Positions 56,901-64,000 of a DNA stretch of 64,000 nt are shown here, piece by piece (positions within the stretch are counted from its first letter, which is position 1; each line of letters begins with the position of its first letter). Below the pieces are notes generated by a model that saw only the letters and a program-made list of their open reading frames with translations, had not been told where the DNA came from and ran no database searches. This stretch comes from Dasyornis broadbenti. Its lineage: Eukaryota > Chordata > Aves > Passeriformes > Dasyornithidae. The stretch lies in contig VZRN01004407.1 in NCBI GenBank assembly GCA_013397935.1, forward strand, positions 2,829,212 to 2,893,211. The letters run 5' to 3'. A program made the translations under genes and the position numbers.

Positions 56901-59900
56901 CCTAGCTTCATAAATTAAAGGCATTTCTACTTAAGAAACACCAAGGAAAGCAATACTTTTCTAATAGTGTTGGAAAAGGAAATAGGGAATATCATTCACT
57001 TTGATATGTGAGATACCATTTATCTAGTGCAGATGGCCCTAACGTCCCATGATAGGTCAAGAGGAATAAAAGCATCTTAAAAAGGAGTGTTTGTGTCACA
57101 ATATGGTTAGAAATTAAACATGTCAGCAGAAAGGAGAGAGGTTCAATTTCCCAAGTGAAGCTGCTTCAAGAAGATGAAGCATTAGCAGAGACTGAACTTT
57201 GCATACCCCAGTCTGGAGACCTCTTTAAACATGGTCTGGTCATCATCATAGTAGGATGATTACCAGTGCACTGAATATTTTAAAGCTGTTAAGTGGACTT
57301 GCCTACTGATCTGCATCTAATTCCACACCCTTTTCTTCATTATTTCAATTACTTCAGTCATACATGAGTAGATTCATTAATCCATCTTTTTCCCAGTACC
57401 TTAGTTCTAATCCCTTCTTGTAGTTGGACGTGGATGCCAGAAACACAACTTTATTTTCCAGTCTAGGTACCAATCCACCCTTTCAGCCTGTAAATATTTA
57501 ATGTACTTCTTCCACTGCACCAGAGTCATTATAAAGAGCAAAGTGGGAAGGAGAAGGAAAGCCAAGTGAGCTTAAATAAGCCAGTGGACTTAGTAGTTAG
57601 TAACTCCCCCACATTAGCCTGTGAGATTCACCTGTCTTTTTTGAAGTAATCCTACAGCACAATGTGCAAGATGTGATCTTTTAAGACCAAGTCACAGATA
57701 AACTGCTTTTCCGAATAGCAAAGGAGGGGTGTCAAAGTACCAGGGAATCAATCCTACATTTGGATCTCTGCTGGTGGAACTCTGTGTCAGTCTAAATCCC
57801 TCCTGACAGATCCCAAATTACAGACCAAATGGAAGAGCCAGGGCTGAAAGCGGAATTAGACTCTGTTGTTGGATTATTACAGGAAATGCTGGGAGAACAC
57901 TCAGGAAAGGGCATTTTAGAAAACAATCAGTGCATCATATCTTGTTTCCAAATTAATTATTTGGTTTAAAGAGTCCCTTTCTGCTGGGCCTTGTTTTAAA
58001 ACTTTTGGTTAATTTATTTAAACTTTTGCAAATACTGTCTCCAAATGCTTGATTTAAGGGAAACCACTGGGAAAGAAAAGGTTTCTGTTTCCTTGATACA
58101 ATAAACATGTTGGCAGCTTTAGAAACAGAGATAAAGTCCTGGCTGAAGTGAAGTATTTGAAATTCAAAGTAAAAACTGGGCCATATTCTCATCCCACTTA
58201 CAGCACTGTTCTTCGCTCCTACCAGGCAAACAACTGGATGGGAGACAACTGCTCATGTCCTGGGAAACAGTGGAAACACAGATCACTGTGACATTACCTT
58301 TCCATCAATATGAAAATGAGCAGAATTTGGTGCCGTTCCTTTTAATTTTATCAACAACTGAACAACTAGTTTTCCTTAATACAAAACTATGAATACTGGC
58401 CACTAAAAGTCTCAGAAGTTGCTCACTCTGCTTTTTGAAAAAGTCTCTTTGAAACAGAACAGTAGCAGTGAACTTGTGGACATTTACCCCACCAAGCACC
58501 CTGTAAATCAACCACAGAGATGTAAGTGAACACTGTATGGGCCTTTGTTTGAGAGGGCTTTGCTTGCCGGAGAGCAGAGGAAAGAGTGTTTAATTAGTTG
58601 CTCTGCTCATTATTCATACATTAATAAAGCACTTGAAAGGTATCGTTTCATTACTCATTGACATCGAATTTAAACGGCCCCGTTCTCCCCTGTGAATTCA
58701 AATGAATTGTGCAAAGGTAAATCAGCAACTCTGTGCAGAGGAGGCTGCAGGAACCGCCCTGGCTTTGAGCTCCACAACCACCCCAAATCCCAGACCCCAG
58801 GCTGCACAGTGACGAGTAATTTACTGGTTGCAATCAAACCACAGGAACTTAACGCTGAGTTTTCAGCATTCCTCCCATCACAGAGGGACAAGGGGAAAGT
58901 CTATCGCCGCTTTCCACACCCTAAATCACTGTACCAGGAAAGGAAAAAGAGACATAGCAAGCTGTCAGCAGGGCAGAGGCATGCAGATGGAAGTTACTGG
59001 GTCCTAGGAGTCATATTTTCTCCAGGCTTTCTCCATGGAAACTCAGCCTCACCAATTGTGTGCAGCCCCAGCATGCACTTCCCAGGCTCAGAGGACTGTG
59101 ATAACTTCTCTGCACACTGAACCCATTATACTTTACTTTCTCATTTTTAAACAAGTTTTTATCTTTATCAAGTAATATGAAAAGGGTGGATAGAGGCTTT
59201 CCCTATTTAGCTTTTAAATTGCTATTTTCAACTAGAAAATGTGAAAAAAATATTATTTCAAACAAACATTAAAATACTGTAACTAGGGTCATGGAATGGT
59301 CATTATGAAGTCAATAAAAATCAGGCAAATTAACTTCTCCCAGCAAAGCCAGCTGGACTTTTCCCATATGTTGCGTAGGGGAAGGATCCATCCCTTATTA
59401 TTTTGAAGGAAGTAGTGACACAATTTTCAAGTTCAATATGTGAACAAACTCATCCAAAATACACAGAATACGTTCAAGGAAACTAACTTAAAATGGGATC
59501 TTTCCCAATTGTACATTTTTTTTTTCCCCAGTATGATTCACCCAGCACAGCTGACTGAACAATTCAGTCAATGTGTGAGCTGAATAACCAGTTTGATTGT
59601 TCTGGCACTTCTGAATGAGACCTGTAATTTTTTCTCATCGCTCTCCCAGCTGTTCTGGTGAACACCATGTAGCTATCTGTATATTCCAGAATGAAAAATC
59701 ACAGCTCTGGCTTTTAAAGCTTATTAATAAACATGCACTGTAGGTGACAAGAACTGTAAATCTATATTAAAACACTATTTAAAAAAACTAAATTACTCTA
59801 TGCAAACCTTCAGTTCCTCTTGAATTTTTTCTTCCTCCAATTTGGCTGCTTTCCGATCCTCCATTTCTATTTTCCATTTTTCTGCCACTATTCTGGCTTT

Positions 59901-61190
59901 TTCTTGAGCCATAGCATCACGGAATTTCTTGGTAATTTCAGCTTCCTTTTGTCTCCTTCAGAAAAAGGTGTGAAAATAAAAAGTAAAGGCACTGATTTTC
60001 TTAAATTGAGGATCACTACTTACTCACTGGTTGCAACAAACAAATAGTGTAAGACTTCATGGAAAGATGCAAGCAAAGAATTAAAATACTTTTAACAAGA
60101 GACCTACCACAAATTGGATTCAAATAACTATCCAGAAAGCAGATGGTTTACAATTTTTGATAAATTACTAATTAAAAATAGCACCTTCTCTGTTAGACAA
60201 GTACTTCTTGGATGTCTTTAAGTCATACCTTATCTTTTTCTATCAGTCTAGCAAAGCATGATTGGGAATTTATTGTCTTTCAAATATCAGTACAAATGTT
60301 TCCCAAGTTCTTATGCTAGATTGTTTGTTAGTACTGACAATGCAAAAGGAATTCAGAGCACAAGTTGAAGGTTTTAATCCCTGCTTAAATATGCAATCAC
60401 TTGAAGTAAGAAGAATCTCATACGAAAAGGGATAACATAGAATAACCTGATATTCCAACTGTCACTTTTCAATGCTGCACTACAAAGGGAAGTGTGTGAG
60501 GCAGGTGCCCTAATTCCTAACAATATCAAGCATCAAAACACTTCTGAATCTCCCCCAAACCTGGAAAAGGCCCTGCTGGAAACACCAGCATGACACCTTG
60601 TATAATCAGTTTTTGAATTGCTGGAATAAGAATTAAGACAAGCAAAATGCAAATAAAACCAATTCAAAAAGGATTTTATGTACCAAATCCCCATTGTGGG
60701 CTCAGAAGTGTGATATAACAAACATATTTAATTTAATCATCTCAAAACCAGACTGCTTCATTTTTCTTTGTTTACAGGCTGGTCAATGGCTGAGCTAAAT
60801 TCCAAAAAAAAGTTGGCTCCACTTTTTTGTGCAAGAGGGTTTTTGGTTTTCAGTATTCAACTAACACAAAATTGCATTTTTCATGTGCTGAAAAACTGAC
60901 AAAACAAGTGAAAGCAAATGTTCACAAAGCATATTCACCAGCTTTACCCACCATTACCTGCCACCTTTCTACAAGGTCACGTCTCCCATTATGCCAAGCA
61001 GGCCCTGAACTCAGAATCTTAAATCCTCACCATAGCTCTTCCGCCTCCTTCTGTGCTTGCAGCCTGGCTCGCTCTGCTATGAGCTCCTCTGAGATCTGCT
61101 CGTAGGGTTTGTCACCCGGGGCTTCTCCCATCACCCAGACCCACACCTCGCCGTCCTTCCCACGCAGCCACTGCACGCGTTTGCCGTTAC
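14849..61190 (-). CDS. SH2D4B: SH2D4B, SH2 domain-containing protein 4B (seven exons, N-terminus missing)
   Basis: This is a spliced minus-strand gene. The CDS joins 61190-61031, 59955-59808, 51998-51854, 44130-43920, 41132-41005, 18467-18247 and 14941-14849. All junctions are GT-AG and every split codon closes sensibly (Trp, Leu, Ser, Gly), giving about 367 residues. Counting from the first complete codon, residues 1-52 include a VWVWVMGE block and the end of the basic segment. Residues 54-151 are a Glu/Lys/Arg/Gln-rich helix or coiled coil, 152-240 a basic stretch and variable linker, and 241-260 the RWFKEEQ block. Residues 261-353 are the SH2 domain (WFHG, then FLVR with Arg286, then [15 protein letters not shown]). 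The paralogue SH2D4A differs at several of these positions, so I favour 4B. The family has cytoplasmic adaptor-type architecture: the SH2 domain should bind phosphotyrosine, and no catalytic domain is visible. The function of 4B itself is poorly known. If the mammalian protein is about 430 residues, roughly 60-65 N-terminal residues are missing, upstream of 61190 and outside the window. Confidence 0.95.
15845..15940 (-). mobile_element. Old CR1 LINE fragment
   Basis: The plus strand shows AGAATCAAAGAATCATGGAA followed by TTTAGCTTAGAAAAGAC and GGACCATTGAGCCTAACC. This is the reverse complement of a CR1 3' end, with its ATTCTNTG-type tail units at 15845 and the body to the right. It is clearly degraded. 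It lies in the last SH2D4B intron, in the same orientation as the gene. Confidence 0.65.
16913..17215 (+). mobile_element. Avian endogenous-retrovirus LTR-like segment (solo, degraded)
   Basis: Short landmarks in order resemble a dispersed avian ERV LTR as I remember it: CTGGGATGGAGCTAACTTTC, a GTGTTTTGAATTTGTGG block, AAACAGTGTTGATA, GAGTAGGCTGGG, GAGGGGACACGGCC, and AACTGGCCAAAAGGATATTC. No gag, pol or env coding is next to it, so it would be a solo LTR or a fragment. It is antisense to SH2D4B. Family name and exact ends are not resolved. Confidence 0.55.
17336..17374. repeat. Near-perfect inverted repeat (18-bp arms, 3-nt loop)
   Basis: Arms 17336-17353 and 17357-17374 are complementary except at one pair (17341 with 17369). 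The inner 12 bp (CACTAAGGCAAC and GTTGCCTTAGTG) are perfect, around the loop ACT. It could form a cruciform, or a hairpin in the SH2D4B pre-mRNA. The loop is too short for a typical microRNA precursor. Confidence 0.9.
17401..17640. repeat. Purine-rich low-complexity tract
   Basis: The plus strand is dominated by A and G (many GAGAAAAGG, GGAAGGGG and AGAGAGG pieces). The complementary pyrimidine strand therefore gives a spurious Leu/Ser/Phe-rich open frame of 91 codons (17363-17638). It is best read as simple-sequence DNA. Confidence 0.65.
18247..18467 (-). CDS. SH2D4B: SH2D4B exon, core of the SH2 domain
   Basis: This 221-nt exon opens with GC of the split Gly after a TTTCTTGCCAG acceptor and ends on AAG (Lys) before GTAACA. 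Its 73 codons carry IISRQEAEELL, then EGAFLVRVSEKIWGYALSY, then [23 protein letters not shown], then LTDLIDFHK. The FLVR arginine that contacts phosphotyrosine is the codon at 18400-18402 (read on the minus strand). The SEKIWGYALSY and [13 protein letters not shown] wording points to SH2D4B rather than SH2D4A. If the donor is ignored, 17 further codons are open to a stop at 18193-18195; the exon-exon phase to the final exon supports the splice instead. Confidence 0.96.
22436..22507. repeat. AT-rich palindrome with 14-bp arms
   Basis: Arms 22436-22449 and 22494-22507 are perfectly complementary, with CAAATA and TATTTG cores. They flank 44 bases of almost pure A/T that is itself partly self-complementary. 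Preceding bases (about 22390-22400) are a short TA run. It is probably an AT microsatellite-derived cruciform-prone site. Confidence 0.85.
24838..24895. repeat. A15 run with A/C-rich low-complexity tract
   Basis: A15 at 24838-24852 continues into AACC- and AAACCC-type units to about 24895. It resembles the tracts at 4007-4080 and 29589-29661. No adjoining transposon body was recognised. Confidence 0.7.
29589..29661. repeat. A/C-rich low-complexity tract
   Basis: About 70 bases made almost only of A and C, with AAAACA, AACCCACCC and CCAACAACC pieces and a single G near the middle. It is simple-sequence DNA and its reverse strand gives a spurious Val/Phe-rich open frame. Confidence 0.7.
39103..39170 (+). 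mobile_element. CR1 LINE 3' end
   Basis: The text GTCGGACTCGATGATCCTTG, then TGGGTCCCTTCCAACTC, then ATTCTGCGATTCTGT is the diagnostic 3' terminus of CR1 retrotransposons in birds and reptiles, with two ATTCTG-type tail units. Only the last approximately 70 bp are present, a very short 5' truncation as usual for CR1. It is antisense to SH2D4B and relatively well preserved. Confidence 0.9.
41005..41132 (-). CDS. SH2D4B: SH2D4B exon, RWFKEEQ block and start of the SH2 domain
   Basis: This 128-nt exon begins with the T that completes a split Ser, after a CTTTCGTGCAG acceptor. It ends with the first G of a split Gly before GTAATA. Its 42 codons read NIWERPSRPFSRD, then VIIRWFKEEQIPRRAGFER, then NTNRIAQWFH. 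The RWFKEEQ-PRRAGFER segment immediately before the SH2 domain is a strong family signature. WFHG is the first strand of the SH2 fold, whose Gly codon is split by the 22.5-kb intron. Local GC is clearly higher than in the flanking intron, as expected of coding sequence. Confidence 0.94.
41133..43919 (-). other. SH2D4B: SH2D4B intron between the linker exon and the RWFKEEQ exon
   Basis: This 2787-bp intron (phase 2) has donor GTTGGT and acceptor CTTTCGTGCAG. It contains T16 at 41441-41456, a GAAA-rich stretch near 42198-42225 and A20 at 43564-43583. It also holds the 56-codon in-frame extension of the upstream exon (43751-43919). No other feature is seen. Confidence 0.88.
43564..43583. repeat. 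A20 homopolymer
   Basis: Twenty consecutive A on the plus strand, the longest homopolymer run I noticed in the window. No retrotransposon body precedes it recognisably. Confidence 0.9.
43920..44130 (-). CDS. SH2D4B: SH2D4B exon, basic stretch and variable linker
   Basis: This 211-nt exon starts with TG of the split Leu after a TTCCTCCCAG acceptor. It runs 69 codons and ends with AG of a split Ser before GTTGGT. The first 43 residues are conserved (RRSKAADEE, RARDEYRRQSLRAIQKG, AGLSNLFQG). The last 26 (from TNLNNDQ to PLSAAS) are low-complexity, Ser/Asn/Leu-rich and not recognisable. The donor was chosen because its two-base remainder is exactly what the next exon needs. The frame stays open for about 56 codons past this donor to a stop at 43751-43753, so an intron-retained form would end there without an SH2 domain. 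Confidence 0.88.
44131..51853 (-). other. SH2D4B: SH2D4B intron after the helical-region exon
   Basis: This 7723-bp intron (phase 1) has donor GTGAGT and acceptor TTCCTCCCAG. It contains a degenerate TATG/TGTA-rich microsatellite (about 46216-46290) and T16 at 47397-47412. A 141-codon minus-strand frame at 49171-49596 has no recognisable domain and is judged to be chance. Confidence 0.88.
46216..46290. repeat. Degenerate TATG/TGTA microsatellite
   Basis: Alternating purine-pyrimidine text such as CATACATATACATGTATGTA followed by TGTGTGTTTATATTTATGTAC and TGTGTATATGTGTTTGTAT. The repeat is interrupted, so it is probably old. Confidence 0.7.
51854..51998 (-). CDS. SH2D4B: SH2D4B exon, end of charged helical region
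   Basis: This 145-nt exon follows a TTTTCTCTAG acceptor in phase 0. It ends with a single T of a split Leu codon before a consensus GTGAGT donor. Its 48 codons begin KREEEERQKGEE, pass through RAKELYLSLKQAQ, and end DDDQEWEEQ. Together with the first codon of the next exon this gives the EEQLRRSKAADEE junction known in SH2D4B. The frame is rich in Glu and Gln and continues the helix of the preceding exon; a His/Ser/Asp-rich break near the end (HSQHSDDD) may mark a flexible joint. Confidence 0.93.
53070..53105 (+). mobile_element. Possible CR1 tail remnant
   Basis: The sequence around TGTGATTCTATGATCTATAC resembles the ATTCTATG tail repeat of CR1, preceded by a weak match to the usual GGTCC...CCAACC region (GGGTCCAGCCCTTAACATTA). 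It is too short and diverged for certainty. Confidence 0.35.
55327..55389 (+). repeat. Imperfect tandem duplication, about 31-32 bp x 2
   Basis: Unit 1 (55327-55358) and unit 2 (55359-55389) both start CATGCTTTATGCA, share AGAAGCTA and end TTTCAGC. They differ by small insertions and deletions. A third start (CATGG) follows but does not continue. Confidence 0.85.
59808..59955 (-). CDS. SH2D4B: SH2D4B exon, charged helical region
   Basis: This 148-nt exon begins with the G that completes the split Trp codon, after a CTGAAG acceptor, and ends on a whole codon (ELK) before GTTTGC. Its 49 codons read RQKEAEITKKFRDAM at the start, then EKARIVAEKWKIEMEDRKAA, then EEEKIQEELK. The Glu/Lys/Arg/Ala composition has no helix breakers, as expected for a long single helix or coiled coil. 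The order and wording match the SH2D4B family. The acceptor AAG and donor GTTTGC are weaker than consensus, but both phases agree with the neighbouring exons. Confidence 0.92.
59956..61030 (-). other. SH2D4B: SH2D4B short intron
   Basis: This 1075-bp intron interrupts a Trp codon (TG|G) with donor GTGAGG and acceptor CTTTTTCTGAAG. It is AT-rich and I see nothing else in it. Confidence 0.9.
61031..61190 (-). CDS. SH2D4B: SH2D4B exon (VWVWVMGE block), first exon visible
   Basis: This 160-nt exon starts with the last two bases of a split codon (x|GT) after a GTTGCAG acceptor at 61191-61197. It ends with TG of a split Trp codon before a GTGAGG donor. It encodes 52 full codons, including KRVQWLRG, DGEVWVWVMGE, GDKPYE and ELIAERARLQAQ, all typical of the conserved N-terminal third of SH2D4 proteins. 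The reading frame also stays open upstream of the acceptor to 61236 and has an in-frame ATG there. The acceptor and the leftover two-base phase argue for an internal exon rather than a start. The family's usual start lies about 60 residues further upstream. Confidence 0.93.
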
Positions 61191-64000
61191 CTGCAACAGC
61201 CACCAAGAACAAACCAAAACATAAACGCTGCCTCAAATCCTTACATAAATATCATTAAAAGATGAAAAATCTGCTATTTAGAAACATTAGGCTTGTAATT
61301 TACAATGACGAATAAAACATTGCTCAGATGGTTCAACGAAATCTTCAGATTTGACCAAATCTGGTCAAATGCTGTGAGAAAAAAATAAAGGGGTTTGTAT
61401 GCTGCAGATCACAGAATCTTTAAAGACTCACAGCCCCACAAAAATAACAGTTATCAATTCTGGAATGCATTTCCCAGAATTCCAGTATTATGATCCCTTT
61501 TTAATTGCTATATTTTCTTGTTTCACTCAATCATGGATTAATGAAGAGCATGGAAAAAGGGATGGGGCAAAAACAATAACCAGTGACATTATGTGAGTAG
61601 CAATGCTTTGTGCACAGGGAATGTTGAACATGTGGAGAGACTTCATGGGAACACCTTCAAAGAATCCAGGAATTTCCTGCTCCCACTGTGTGAAGCAGGA
61701 GTTTCAGGGAGCCTGAATACTCGGAGTGCACCACTCAGTGCTGCAGAGCCTGTTCTGCTCATGTAGGCAATTGAAAGGGTTTAAATTTCTGGTTCAGTTT
61801 TCATGACACAAACTACACAAAAATCTATAGTTACAGTGTTGACAGAGTGATTTAAAGAACACAAAAAAAAGCCTGAGAGCTCTTTACAAACCAGAATTCA
61901 TTTGGTGAACTTTCATGTACATAAATCAACTATAGGACTACAAAGATTAGATCCTATCTGAATCCATTTTAATAGTTATTTACACTACCTGACTTAGTGG
62001 GGTTTAGTCTTTCCCTTCTGCTTTCATACATAGAACTCTCAAATATTATAAGCATTTTAGAGGTTCATAATAAGGCATTTGTAGAAACACCTCTTATGCA
62101 TCCACTTTAATGTTTAATTTCTTGCAAATTTGTTGAAACTACTCTTCACAAAAGGAGATTCTGCCACAAAGACCACTGCCACGACGGACAAGAGATTTAA
62201 AGAATTCAGACTACAAGGCCCTAAAGGGTCAGGAGTTTGTATCATTCTCTGTATATTAAAGTCCCCTAGGTTTCATTCTCTCACCCAAATATCAATATGA
62301 GAAAATCGTGCATCACGACATCGTTTCTAAAAGCAATCTTGTCTCATTTAAAAACAAAGAAATGGACAGGGCATCATTTTCCTAAGTAGTTTTTCTCCAG
62401 TGTTCCCACAAGAGTTAAAAGAAACCTGGTCCTATTTGAACAGCCAGACTTTTCTTCCACTTTTCCTACGTCTTTCTCTGCTAGCATCAGCTTAGCTACT
62501 CTCACCTTCAACTACCACTGGTTCAGAGCGAGGACGTATCCATTTAACCAGATTAAGTTTCCCAATGCACAATCAATAAAGTGTTTCTGACATCCCAGGC
62601 TGAAGGGAGAAAACTGCAGGAGGAAATGGAGTGGGGCTGTTGACAGCAGGCAGTGTCAGTGCCAGCCCACACTCACAAGTGTTGACAATCCAGACTGAAG
62701 GCAATGAACGGATCGAATCTCGCCATGAAAGCTAATATTCTATATCAAATTTGAAAATGTAATTTATACGAATCCCCAGTGTTGGCCTAATGGTACTAAC
62801 TTCAAAGAGGGCTGGAAATTTAAGCTAATAGTGTTTTCCTTCAATAACTCTCAAAAGCATTTGCTCTTTCACAGTCTATCAGATTATGTCTCAGGTTATA
62901 AATGTGAATGTATTTCATTGCGGTTCTTATTCTGTACATTTCTGTGTTCCTGTCAACAAAACATTTATGCTGTATTTTTTGGATACAGCATTAGAATACC
63001 ATCTGCTGAGACCTGACTGGCCATATCACTACTTGCCTGCAAGGTTTTCACCCACTGCATTTCATGGTAAAGTTTCTTGAGAACTATGGAACGATTTCCC
63101 AGGAGTACTGATCCCATATAACCAACGGCGGTTTTTTATTTTAAAAGCATTCCTTGTCCTCTTTCCTGTGAGGAATCTGAATATCCTAGTTGCTCTCCTT
63201 TATTTAGTGCTTGAAAGAAAACATTGCAAAAAACAGGTCTCATATTTATTGATCTGTACCATAACTGGTAGATACAAAACACTACCCATGTTCTGAGACA
63301 ACTTCACTACTTCTGTTCATTTATGAGCTTATCAGATAGAACCAGAAAAAAAAAGAAAAAAACCAACTTTTCAGGTAAGCAGACAACTTTTATCTTTGCT
63401 TCTCTCAAGGTTTTCTGTGCCAAAGATTTATTAATGTGTTTCTCAGAGGCACAACTTAGCCATTGCAACCCAGTCCCATAAAAAAATAGGTGATTTGTAG
63501 ACACAACTTGAGAAATTGTTCTCTTTCTACTTTTAAAACAATGGATCTTTTTTATAAAATTCTAGCCAGTGGATGTATAAACTCCTTCGGAACCATCAGT
63601 ATAACACATTGTTGGTTCAGCACCTCCTGCATGCCACAGTACAGAACTCTACCGTGTACAGCTTCAAATACAGTGGAAGCTGAAAGATCACAGTAATATT
63701 AAACAATCTGGAAATTCTAACCTTCAGCATTAAACAGACAGACCTCCATATATATAATTTTAAAACAATTCAACTTGTGCACATATGCCTTAATTCAGGG
63801 TTTTCTCTAGAAGAAGAAAAGGCCTTTTCACACTCAACCACCAATTTTACTTCAAGAAACGACTCCCAAATGCAAACCTTCCCTTAAACCTATGCTCCCA
63901 TAAAGCTGCAGCTGGGCTTTACTGTACAATCTGGTCATAAGACTCAGTAGTTTCTTACCACAAAGTAACATCAAAAATGAGTGTGAAAAAAAAAAAAAAA
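61191..64000 (-). other. SH2D4B: Partial upstream intron of SH2D4B
   Basis: This is sequence upstream of the first visible exon. I searched the minus strand by eye for the expected N-terminal exon (a Met-rich acidic start followed by an MREEQ-RRW type segment) and did not find it. The intron therefore probably extends past the right edge. The window ends in A15 (63986-64000). Nothing else is recognised. Confidence 0.65.

Larger units (their letters stand above)
51999..59807 (-). other. SH2D4B: SH2D4B intron within the charged helical region
   Basis: This 7809-bp intron (phase 0) has donor GTTTGC and acceptor TTTTCTCTAG. It contains a possible CR1 tail remnant (about 53070-53105), a short CA run (about 53741-53758) and an imperfect tandem duplication (55327-55389). 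A 142-codon plus-strand frame at 58692-59120 lacks any recognisable domain. Confidence 0.88.

Noticed and set aside
58692..59120. 142-codon plus-strand open frame
   Set aside because: It lies inside an SH2D4B intron on the opposite strand, shows no domain or splice context, and its composition looks random.
61031..61236. ATG at 61236 as a possible SH2D4B start
   Set aside because: The clear GTTGCAG acceptor before 61190 and the two-base exon phase show an internal exon; the frame upstream of it has no family similarity.
61405..61435. ATCACAGAATCTTTAAAGAC as a CR1 3' end
   Set aside because: Only a few tail-like bases match and no CR1 body follows.
1..64000. Bacterial-style systems, CRISPR arrays, prophage or defence islands
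   Set aside because: The sequence is vertebrate nuclear DNA with spliced exons and CR1 elements; no regularly spaced repeats or gene clusters are present.

Overview
The window is vertebrate nuclear DNA, most likely from a bird. It is AT-rich and gene-poor, with long introns and GT-AG splice sites. It carries three recognisable CR1-type LINE fragments (one ends in the typical avian CR1 3' tail near 39.1 kb) and one stretch resembling an avian endogenous-retrovirus LTR near 17 kb. No bacterial, plasmid or phage signal is present: there are no operons, ribosome binding sites, CRISPR array or tRNA clusters. The species cannot be fixed from the sequence alone.

The only gene I can support is SH2D4B (SH2 domain-containing protein 4B), on the minus strand. 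Seven coding exons run from 61190 down to 14849 with mutually compatible splice phases. They are 61031-61190, 59808-59955, 51854-51998, 43920-44130, 41005-41132, 18247-18467 and 14849-14941 (stop codon 14849-14851). Joined, they give about 367 residues: a conserved VWVWVMGE block, a long charged helical region, a variable linker, a conserved RWFKEEQ block and a complete C-terminal SH2 domain with the phosphotyrosine-binding FLVR arginine. The exon or exons encoding the N-terminus lie beyond the right edge.

Layout: 1-13990 is intergenic sequence downstream of the gene. It holds a CpG-rich patch at 6030-6680 with an embedded CR1 fragment, and a 52-bp sequence present twice 2.2 kb apart. About 13990-14848 is the probable 3' UTR. 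From 14942 to 61030 the window is exons and introns, including a 22.5-kb intron between the WFHG motif and the rest of the SH2 domain. From 61191 to 64000 is part of the most upstream intron visible.

I found no credible undescribed multigene system. The most unusual items are the duplicated 52-bp block (7940 and 10153), a near-perfect 18-bp-stem hairpin with a 3-nt loop (17336-17374), the isolated CpG-rich patch, and long reading frames past the donor sites of two SH2D4B exons.
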